A stretch of 32,693 nucleotides of DNA from assembly GCA_017853315.1 (NCBI GenBank), contig JAFMJW010000015.1, forward strand, positions 1-32,693, written 5' to 3'. The stretch comes from Alphaproteobacteria bacterium (GTDB lineage: Bacteria; Desulfobacterota; Binatia; UBA12015). Each line of letters opens with the position of its first letter. The stretch's first letter is position 1. Under the pieces are notes generated by a model. It ran no database searches. It saw only the letters and a list, made by a program, of their open reading frames with translations, and was not told where the DNA came from. The position numbers were made by a program, and so were the translations under genes. This document shows, one piece after another, positions 26,787-32,693 of this stretch.

Positions 26787-27695
26787 CTACCAGAGTGCCG
26801 GGCCTGCGTCCGTCGGAAATCCCCGCTCGCTGCCCTCGGCCCGCTCCGCCCCCGCCCGCGGATGGACCAGTCGCCCGAGCATCACGCCTGCCACGAGCCC
26901 CGCGGCATGCGCGACGTGGTCCGCCTTCGGCGAAGCGCCGACCAGGAGCGCGTAGGCCGCCGCCAGCGCCGCGAGCACCTGCCACCGCCGGTAGCGACCG
27001 GCACGCTCGGTCGCTGCACCGAGCGACTCGCCGGCGAGCGCGCCCAGCAGGCCGGCGATCCCGCCCGAGGCGCCCGCCTTCAGCCCGAGCGTCGGCGCGA
27101 GCGCGAAGCTCGCGAGGTTGCCCGCGACTCCGGCGCCGGCGAACACGGCGAGCAGGCGGAGTCCGCCGATCTCGCGTGCGAGCAGCGGCCCGACGAACAG
27201 CAGCGTCGCCGCGTTGGCGATCAGGTGCGCCAGGTCGAAGTGCAGGAGGATCGCCGTCGCGAGCCGCCACGACTCGCCCTGCTCGACGCGACCGTGCTCG
27301 ACCGCGCCCGCGCGGAGCATCTGCTGCCAGGTCGCCTCGGTCGCGAGGCCCGCCGTCGCGAGGTAGGCCGCGACGAGCACGCCGAGGAGCCCGACCACGG
27401 CGAGCGCCGAGCGGTCGAACCATCCCCGCCGATGGGACGGCCCGCCGACCCCGGCCGCGGCGGCCCGCGCGTCTCGTTCCTGCTCCTCCTCGAGTTCGTC
27501 GAGCACCGCGCGAGCCCGCTCGGCCTGACCCGCGGGAACGGCGATCGCCACGCCCTCGCCCGGCTCGACGACGGGGAGCGCCGGGATCGCGAGCGCCTGC
27601 AGGGCGAGAAGGGCCGCTTCCGCCCGCGCGCGGTCGAGGCCGCGGCGCAGGAGGACGGGCGCCTCCTCGACCCCCGGATCCGGGCGGTCGCTCAC
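26787..27695 (-). CDS. Rhomboid-family intramembrane serine protease with N-terminal DUF2007-like domain
   Basis: 302 residues with about six transmembrane segments after residue 95. The catalytic pair is present: Ser210 in GASGG and His263 in HVAHAAGLVAG. The family's ESWRL segment (WR motif), His157 and Asn161 in HLIANAATL are also there. Residues 12-70 form a small soluble domain resembling DUF2007, which is often fused to rhomboids in bacteria. It should cut transmembrane proteins within the membrane; the substrate is unknown. The start is GTG at 27695. It probably heads a two-gene unit with the esterase and diverges from the frameshifted gene at 27828. The last 20 residues are hydrophilic and variable. 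Confidence 0.9.
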   Translation of the reverse strand: MSDRPDPGVEEAPVLLRRGLDRARAEAALLALQALAIPALPVVEPGEGVAIAVPAGQAERARAVLDELEEEQERDARAAAAGVGGPSHRRGWFDRSALAVVGLLGVLVAAYLATAGLATEATWQQMLRAGAVEHGRVEQGESWRLATAILLHFDLAHLIANAATLLFVGPLLAREIGGLRLLAVFAGAGVAGNLASFALAPTLGLKAGASGGIAGLLGALAGESLGAATERAGRYRRWQVLAALAAAYALLVGASPKADHVAHAAGLVAGVMLGRLVHPRAGAERAEGSERGFPTDAGPALW

Positions 27696-27827
27696 CGGGC
27701 CACCGTCCGGTGCGCGGTGGCGGGAGGGGCGCCCCCCGGCCGCGAAGCGGTGCTTGCCGCGACGTCGCCCGCGAACGTGTCGCCGGGGCGGAGTGCGCGA
27801 GAACGCTCGGATTCGAAGGGCAGGCCC

Positions 27828-28480
27828 ATGGGATCGCGCACGACGACGAGAGGCGGTCGCGCGGGGATTCGACCGGCTCTCGCGGCGGCCACTCTCGGGA
27901 TCTCCCTGTCCGCCGCACCGGCGACCCCGGGCGACGGGGTCGAGTTCTCCGCCGCCTGCGACGCGACCTACGTCAACAAGCGGGTCGGCGCCAACGAGCA
28001 GTGACGCTCACCTGGGATCTGGTCGCCCTCGTGAGCGGCAACGTCCTCGAGATCGACGGCGGCCCGCCCTCCTTCGTCGAGTGCCGACGGCGACCCGGTG
28101 GCGACGGCAAGGTGCTCGCCTTCGACTGCCAGGGCTCGCAGGCCTGCCGGACGCCTCCCGCGCCGACGGCAGGACGCCGATCCGAACCGACCGAGGTGCC
28201 CGCACCCTTCCTCCACCCGCCTGGAACGATCGCCGCGAGCCTCCTCACCGTGACGGAGAACGCGCCCGGCGACTGCCTCGGTGCCCCCAGCCCTGCTCCG
28301 GAGGGACGGGTCGAGGGTCGAGTGCCGACCGCGACCTACCCTCCTCCTCCCGGTCTCCGGCGGCCGAGGCGGCCGACCGGAAAACATGTTGGCTTCCTCC
28401 CTCGAATCTGGCAGGGAGACCGGGGATCGCCGCCGGTGGCTCGGCGTGCAAGCAGAAGGGGGGGGGCCGTGGAAGACGGG
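27828..28480 (+). pseudogene. Secreted-protein gene broken by a frameshift near 28001
   Basis: The first 58 codons (ATG 27828 to TGA 28002-28004) encode a signal peptide (cut near SAAPA-TPG) followed by CDATYVNKRVGANEQ. The reading frame that continues in sense starts with the GTG at 28001 and runs VTLTWDLVALVSGNVLEIDGG and on past GTIAASLLTVTENAPGDC (to about 28280), with normal codon bias for this genome. Adding one G after CAGT at 28002 would give NEQWTLTWDL and join both frames, so a single missing base is the simplest explanation, real or an assembly error. The rejoined frame has no stop of its own before the next gene, and from about 28290 to 28480 the codon bias is lost, so its true 3' end is unknown. 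I do not recognise a family. Confidence 0.6.
28458..28466 (+). repeat. Poly-G tract (G9) upstream of a secreted-protein start
   Basis: Nine consecutive G, the longest single-base run I found in this window, lie 14 bases upstream of the ATG at 28481. Length changes here would alter both the spacing of the AAGG upstream of the GTG at 28469 and whether the upstream frame runs into the downstream gene. Confidence 0.8.
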
Positions 28481-29053
28481 ATGCCGGGACAGGCCTGCAG
28501 GGCAAGAGGCTGGAAGTTCGTCATGCTGGTCGCGGGACTGGTCGCGACCGTGGCGACGATGACGGGAGCCTCTCCGGCCCGCGCCCAGGAGACGGGTGAC
28601 CCGATCATCACCCCGTGCCATCATCCCTGTCCCGCGGAACTGAAGTTCGGAACGGCTCACGGCCAGCTCGACAGCCTCACGTTCCACGCGCGCATCGCGC
28701 CCGCATCGGCGATCGACCCCGCCACGGAGGTCGTGACGGTCGGCCTCCAGAACCTCGACGGGACGATCGCCGGCGAGACGCTCCCCGCGGGCACGATCGG
28801 AGCCCGGCAGAACGGCCTCTACGTCTACCGCAACCCGCAGGCCCGCAAGACGGGAGGCATCGCCTCGTTCAAGCTCCGTCCGCGGCGGGACCCGCTCGGC
28901 GGCTACCGCGTCGACATCGTCATGTACGGCGACTACTCGATCGCGACCTTGCCGACGATGTCGACGGTGATCCTGGTCGGGGACGACCTGTTCAACAACA
29001 TCGGCACCTGGACGCAGACGAAGAAGGGCTGGATCTACGAGTTCCCGTCCTGA
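28481..29053 (+). CDS. Small secreted protein of unknown function (module shared with 13818-14435)
   Basis: 190 residues. It has a Sec signal peptide (RARGWKF basic part, hydrophobic VMLVAGLVATVATM, likely cut after ARA at residue 35). The mature protein has two Cys in TPCHHPC and is otherwise predicted to be mostly beta-strand. Residues 64-80 align gaplessly with 61-77 of the protein at 13818, and GDDLFNNIGTWTQTKKGW matches the end of that protein. The DPATEVVTVGLQN, LPAG and GGIASFKL segments also line up with the N-terminal module of the esterase at 25225. ATG 28481 has GGAAG five bases upstream; GTG 28469 and ATG 28523 are alternatives. The open frame runs in from upstream without a stop, and a run of nine G lies just before the start. 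Confidence 0.78.
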   Translation: MPGQACRARGWKFVMLVAGLVATVATMTGASPARAQETGDPIITPCHHPCPAELKFGTAHGQLDSLTFHARIAPASAIDPATEVVTVGLQNLDGTIAGETLPAGTIGARQNGLYVYRNPQARKTGGIASFKLRPRRDPLGGYRVDIVMYGDYSIATLPTMSTVILVGDDLFNNIGTWTQTKKGWIYEFPS

Positions 29054-29158
29054 CCCACGGCCTCGACTCGCCGGCGGCGCGCGCGTGAGCCGCGACCGCC
29101 GCGGGGGCACGGTTCCTTCACCGCTCGCGGCCGCCACGCCCACCGCGAGCTCGGTGAC

Positions 29159-30316
29159 GTGAGCGCCCCGCGCGTCGAGGGTTCCTGCGAGCCGCGCTTC
29201 CACCGCGTCCGCGAGGCCTTCGAGGCGAACCTGGCGAGCGGGCGCGACCTGGGCGCCGCCTGCTGCGTCCACCACCGCGGGCGCCGGGTGGTCGACCTCT
29301 GGGGCGGGATCGCCGACGCCCGCACCGGGCGGCCCTGGGAGGAGGACACGGCCGTGCTCGTGTTCTCGTCGACCAAGGGTGCGGTCGCGATCGCGATGGG
29401 GCTCCTCGCCGAGCGCCGCGCGCTCGACTTCGACGCCCGCGTCGCCGATGCGTGGCCCGAGTTCGCGGCCAACGGCAAGGAGTCGATCACGGTCCGCGAC
29501 GTGCTCTCGCACCGCGCCGGGCTGCCGGTCGTCGAGGGCGACTTCACGCTCGAGCAGGCCCTGTCGTGGCAGCCCGTCGTCGCGGCTCTCGCCGCGCAAG
29601 CCCCCCTGTGGCCTCCCGGAACCGCGCACGGCTACCACGTCCGCACCTACGGCTGGCTCGCCGGCGAGATCCTTCGCCGGGTCGACGGACGCTCGCCGGG
29701 CCGCTTCTTCGCGGACGAGATCGCGCGGCCGCTCGGCCTCGACTTCTGGATCGGGCTGCCGGGGGAGATCGAGCCGCGCGTCGCCCGCATCGTCCCGCCG
29801 GAGCCGCCCTCGGATCCGCGGGTGCGCGAGCTCCTCGAGAGCGTGATGGGACCGGGGACCACGAGCGGACGGGCGCTCACCGGCCCCTCCGGCCTGTTTC
29901 CCTACGACGAGACCTGGAACCTCCGCGCGGTGCGTGCCGCCGAGCTGCCGTCGTCGAACGGCATCGCGACCGCGCGATCGCTCTCCCGCCTCTACGCGGC
30001 GGTGATCGGCGAGGTCGACGGGATCCGGCTGCTGTCCGCCGACACGGTCGACGAGATGCGCCGGCCGCGCAGCGAGGGGCCCGATCGCATCCTGCTCCTG
30101 CCGACGGCCTTCGGCACCGGGTTCATGCTGCCGCCCTCGCTCTGCCTCGCCGGGGCGGCGGGCAGCTTCGGGCACCCGGGGGCCGGCGGCTCGCTGGGCT
30201 ACGCGGAGCCCGAGACCGGGCTCGCGCTCGGCTACGCGATGAACCGGATGAACGTCGGCGCGGCGCTCGACCCGCGCGCGCACTCGCTCGTCGAGGCGGC
30301 CCGGGCGAGCCTCTGA
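29159..30316 (+). CDS. Beta-lactamase-fold serine hydrolase (class C / EstB-like)
   Basis: 385 residues without a signal peptide, so probably cytoplasmic. The catalytic SxxK is SSTKG near residue 71, the tyrosine motif is in HVRTYGWLAGEILRR, and FGHPGAGGSLGYAEP holds the position of the third motif (HxG). These fit the serine beta-lactamase-like / EstB esterase group, which cleaves esters or D-amino-acid peptides rather than antibiotics in most members. The substrate is unknown. The start is GTG at 29159, 105 bp after the secreted protein gene. It ends 13 bp from the convergent carboxypeptidase gene with no visible terminator between. Confidence 0.9.
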   Translation: MSAPRVEGSCEPRFHRVREAFEANLASGRDLGAACCVHHRGRRVVDLWGGIADARTGRPWEEDTAVLVFSSTKGAVAIAMGLLAERRALDFDARVADAWPEFAANGKESITVRDVLSHRAGLPVVEGDFTLEQALSWQPVVAALAAQAPLWPPGTAHGYHVRTYGWLAGEILRRVDGRSPGRFFADEIARPLGLDFWIGLPGEIEPRVARIVPPEPPSDPRVRELLESVMGPGTTSGRALTGPSGLFPYDETWNLRAVRAAELPSSNGIATARSLSRLYAAVIGEVDGIRLLSADTVDEMRRPRSEGPDRILLLPTAFGTGFMLPPSLCLAGAAGSFGHPGAGGSLGYAEPETGLALGYAMNRMNVGAALDPRAHSLVEAARASL

Positions 30317-30329
30317 GCGCGGCCGCGGA

Positions 30330-31925
30330 TCAGGCCGCCTCGTCTCGCAGGTAGCGACGCTCGAGGTGGCGGCGGAAGATCCCGGCGTCGAGCGGACGGC
30401 CGGTCGCCTGCACCAGCAGGTCGTGGGTCGAGAGCGACGACCCCTTCGAGTGCACGTGCTCGCGCAGCCAGGCGAGCAGCGAGTCCACTCGACCCTCCGC
30501 GATCTCGGCCTCGATCCGGGGGGCCGCGCGGCGCGCGGCATCGAAGAGCTGCGCCGCCGTCATGGCGCCCATCGTGTAGGTCGGAAAGTAGCCGAACGCG
30601 CCGGCGTACCAGTGGATGTCCTGCAGGCAGCCGGTGCGGTCGTCGGGCGGCTCGACGCCGAGGATCTCGCGCAAGCCGTCACGCCACGCGCCGGGCAGGT
30701 CGGCCGGGTCGAGCGCACCGTCGACCATCGCGCGCTCGAGTCGGTACCGGAGGATGACGTGCGCGGGGTAGGTGACCTCGTCCGCGTCCACGCGGATCAG
30801 CGTCCGGGCGACGCGCGTCGCCCGCCGGCGCAGCGCGGCCGTGCTCCACGACCCGTCGTCCGCCATCCCGGCTCGCCCCACGACGCCTCCGCTCTTGCGC
30901 GGCGGCGACGCGGCGAAGGCTTCGCGGGCGACCGGGGCGAGCCAGCCGAGAAACGCCGCCGAGCGGCAGACCTGCATCTCCACCAGCAGCGACTGCCCCT
31001 CGTGCACGCTCATGCCGCGGGCACGGCCGACGGGGTGGCGGCGCCAGGCGGCCGGCAGCCCGCGCTCGTAGAGCGCGTGCCCCGTCTCGTGGACGACCGC
31101 GAGGAGCCCGCGCAGGAAGTCGTCCTCGTTCCAGCGCGTCGTGATGCGCACGTCCTCGGGGATGCCGCCGCAGAACGGGTGGTGGCTCGTGTCGAGCCGG
31201 CCGTGGGCGAAGTCGAAGCCGAGCCCGCGCATCACCCGCTCGGCGAGCCTGCGCTGCGCCTCGACCGGAAACGGGCCCTGCGGCGCCGCGGGCGCCCCCT
31301 CCGCGCGCTGCTTTTCGACGACCTGATCGACGAGCCCGGGCAGGAAGGTCGAGAGTTCCGCGAACAGCCGGTCGATCTCCGCCGACGAGCCGCCGGGCTC
31401 GTACTCGTCGAGCAACGCGTCGTAGGCCGTCGTGCCGAAGGCCTCCGCCTTCGCGGCCGCGATCTCGCGGACGAGCCCCAGGACCTCGCGCAGCGACGGC
31501 AGCACGCCCGCGAAGTCGTTCGCGTCGCGGCGACCGCGCCACTCGATCTCGCAGGCCGATGCCGCGCGCGAGTGCCGGGCCACGAGCGCGGGCGGTACCG
31601 CGACCGCGTGGCGACGGTCGCGCTCCATTTCGTCGAGGTCGGCGAGGTGCCATGCCTCCGCGCCGTCGCGGACGGCGTCCTCGCGCGCGGAACGGAGCCA
31701 CTCGCCGACCTCTTCGTCGACCAGCAGCTCGTGGGCGACTTCGCGGAGCTCCGCCATCTGCTCGCCCCGAGCCGCGGCTCCGCCGTCCGGCATCACCGCC
31801 GCCATGTCCCACTGGAGCATTCCCACGGCCTCGCCGAGCAGCGCGATGCGACGGAATCGCGCCTCGAGCTCGGCTCGCGCCGGGCGGGCGGGGAGCCGGC
31901 GCTTCGGCCTTCTCGACGCAGCCAT
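30330..31925 (-). CDS. M32 metallocarboxypeptidase (carboxypeptidase Taq family)
   Basis: 531 residues, a cytoplasmic zinc carboxypeptidase that removes C-terminal amino acids. The zinc motif is HETGH (His279, Glu280, His283) in VVHETGHALYE. The second family motif is HEGQSLLVEM (His308, Glu309), where most members have HESQSxxxEN, so the Asn is changed. The late segment LQDIHWYAGAFGYFPTYTMGAM is diagnostic. The segment DTSHHPFC before the HETGH is also typical (DxSxHPF). ATG 31925 is preferred; an in-frame ATG at 31937 would add four residues, and neither has a clear ribosome site. It diverges from sdhC over 242 bp. Confidence 0.94.
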   Translation of the reverse strand: MAASRRPKRRLPARPARAELEARFRRIALLGEAVGMLQWDMAAVMPDGGAAARGEQMAELREVAHELLVDEEVGEWLRSAREDAVRDGAEAWHLADLDEMERDRRHAVAVPPALVARHSRAASACEIEWRGRRDANDFAGVLPSLREVLGLVREIAAAKAEAFGTTAYDALLDEYEPGGSSAEIDRLFAELSTFLPGLVDQVVEKQRAEGAPAAPQGPFPVEAQRRLAERVMRGLGFDFAHGRLDTSHHPFCGGIPEDVRITTRWNEDDFLRGLLAVVHETGHALYERGLPAAWRRHPVGRARGMSVHEGQSLLVEMQVCRSAAFLGWLAPVAREAFAASPPRKSGGVVGRAGMADDGSWSTAALRRRATRVARTLIRVDADEVTYPAHVILRYRLERAMVDGALDPADLPGAWRDGLREILGVEPPDDRTGCLQDIHWYAGAFGYFPTYTMGAMTAAQLFDAARRAAPRIEAEIAEGRVDSLLAWLREHVHSKGSSLSTHDLLVQATGRPLDAGIFRRHLERRYLRDEAA

Positions 31926-32119
31926 GATCCGGAGCATACACGCCCGCGCTCGCCGCGCGCCCTGCGCCTCCGCCCGGGACGGGGGAAGGCGGCCGAACGG
32001 GGCGCGGCACTTCCGCCCCGGACCATGGGCCGACGGCGGCGGGCAGCTTCGCCAGCGCACCTAATGCTGTGGTTCAGGCCTCCTCGGCCCCGCCGCGGTC
32101 CCGCCCGCGGCCGACGGCT

Positions 32120-32145
32120 CGGATCATTGGCAAGCATGGTCCGAA
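32120..32145 (+). promoter_or_regulatory. Inverted repeat upstream of sdhC
   Basis: TCGGATCAT - 8 bases - ATGGTCCGA, a 9-bp repeat with one mismatch that would be a G-U pair in RNA, lies 22 bases before the sdhC ATG. It could be a regulator site or a leader hairpin. The rest of the 242-bp divergent region shows nothing I can assign. Confidence 0.3.
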
Positions 32146-32167
32146 CGGCTAGGGGAAAGACAACCTT

Positions 32168-32693
32168 ATGAGCCTCACGCGCTTCCGCCTGTCGTCGTCG
32201 GTCGGCAAGAAGTTCCTGAACGGTCTGACCGGAGTCCTGCTGCTCGCCTTCATCGTCGCGCACCTCGCCGGCAACCTGACGATCTTCGCCGGACAGGACG
32301 CCCTGAACGGCTATGCGGCGCTCACCCACAGCCTCGGCCCGATGCTGATCGTGATCGAGTTGCTGCTCGGGGCCGTCTTCCTCGCCCACGCCGTGAGCGC
32401 GATCAACGTGTGGCGCGACGGCCAGCGGGCGAGGCGGCGCAAGAACCTGCGCACCGCGAGCAAGGGCGGTTCCAGCCGACAGACCGTCGCGTCGAAGAGC
32501 ATGATCGTGACGGGACTCGTCCTGCTCGCCTTCCTCGTGATCCACCTCTGGCAGTTCCGCTTCGGGCCGAACGAGCACCAGGGCTACGTCGCCCGCCTCG
32601 GCGAGCGCGAGGTCTGGGACCTGTGGCGGGTGGTCGTGGAAGTGCTGAAGAACCCGCTCTGGACGCTCTTCTACACCGCCGTGATGGTGCTGC
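32168..32693 (+). CDS. sdhC: Succinate dehydrogenase cytochrome b558 subunit, 3' end outside window
   Basis: Membrane anchor of succinate dehydrogenase/fumarate reductase, complete at the start and cut by the window edge after 175 codons. AGGGGA lies 11 bases upstream of the ATG. The N-terminus SSVGKKFLNGLTGVLLLAFIVAHLAGNL is typical of the single-polypeptide b558 type (Bacteroides, Bacillus and delta-type enzymes), which carries two hemes. Histidines at 32, 74 and 126, inside predicted transmembrane helices, are likely heme ligands. The flavoprotein and iron-sulfur subunit genes are expected immediately downstream. It links electrons from succinate to quinone. Confidence 0.92.
   Translation, partial: MSLTRFRLSSSVGKKFLNGLTGVLLLAFIVAHLAGNLTIFAGQDALNGYAALTHSLGPMLIVIELLLGAVFLAHAVSAINVWRDGQRARRRKNLRTASKGGSSRQTVASKSMIVTGLVLLAFLVIHLWQFRFGPNEHQGYVARLGEREVWDLWRVVVEVLKNPLWTLFYTAVMVL

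Noticed and set aside
27995-28004. Programmed frameshift at the break in the secreted-protein gene
   Set aside because: There is no slippery heptamer and no RF2-like CUU-UGA context. A missing base explains the break more simply.

Overview
The window is very GC-rich bacterial chromosome. It is packed with protein genes on both strands, and I see no tRNA, rRNA, CRISPR array, insertion sequence, integrase or phage gene. The gene set combines an A2M/PBP1C periplasmic defence pair, an LL-diaminopimelate aminotransferase, a b558-type succinate dehydrogenase membrane subunit, fatty-acid-type dehydrogenases and many secreted lipoproteins. This suggests a free-living Gram-negative-type organism of the old 'deltaproteobacterial' breadth (Myxococcota, Desulfobacterota or Binatota-like). 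That placement is inference from gene content only.

Layout. Positions 3-6880 (+) hold the 3' part of a bacterial alpha-2-macroglobulin gene, translationally coupled to pbpC. Positions 6804-9374 (-) are a three-gene run: acid phosphatase lipoprotein, creatininase-family hydrolase, SDR oxidoreductase. Its last gene overlaps the end of pbpC tail to tail. Positions 9451-13552 (+) carry an archaeal-type valS and an aldehyde dehydrogenase. Positions 13553-17495 (+) hold a C-run-rich spacer, a small secreted protein with a strong terminator hairpin, and an unusual secreted protein that joins a nitrilase fold (catalytic Cys replaced by Ser) to Asp-box propeller repeats. Positions 17581-22550 (+) hold a phosphoesterase lipoprotein overlapping a GT-C-type membrane protein, then an acyl-CoA dehydrogenase and an SDR. 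dapL (22644-23873, -) diverges from a sulfotransferase (24129-25130, +) whose codon use differs from its surroundings. A rhomboid protease and a PHB-depolymerase-like esterase lie at 25225-27695 (-). Positions 27828-29053 (+) hold a frameshifted secreted-protein gene and an intact one. The right end has a beta-lactamase-fold hydrolase (+), an M32 carboxypeptidase (-) and the start of sdhC (+), which is cut by the window edge.

Most interesting points: (1) the nitrilase-like/propeller fusion with a C-to-S change in an otherwise recognisable Glu-Lys-Cys site; (2) a secreted module that I can align by eye between the proteins at 13818-14435 and 28481-29053, and more loosely with the N-terminal half of the esterase at 25225-26757; (3) a secreted-protein gene broken by what looks like one missing base, followed by a run of nine G just before the next start; (4) small palindromes directly upstream of dapL and sdhC. 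No complete new multi-gene system is evident. The secreted module and the nitrilase/propeller protein are the best candidates for something undescribed.
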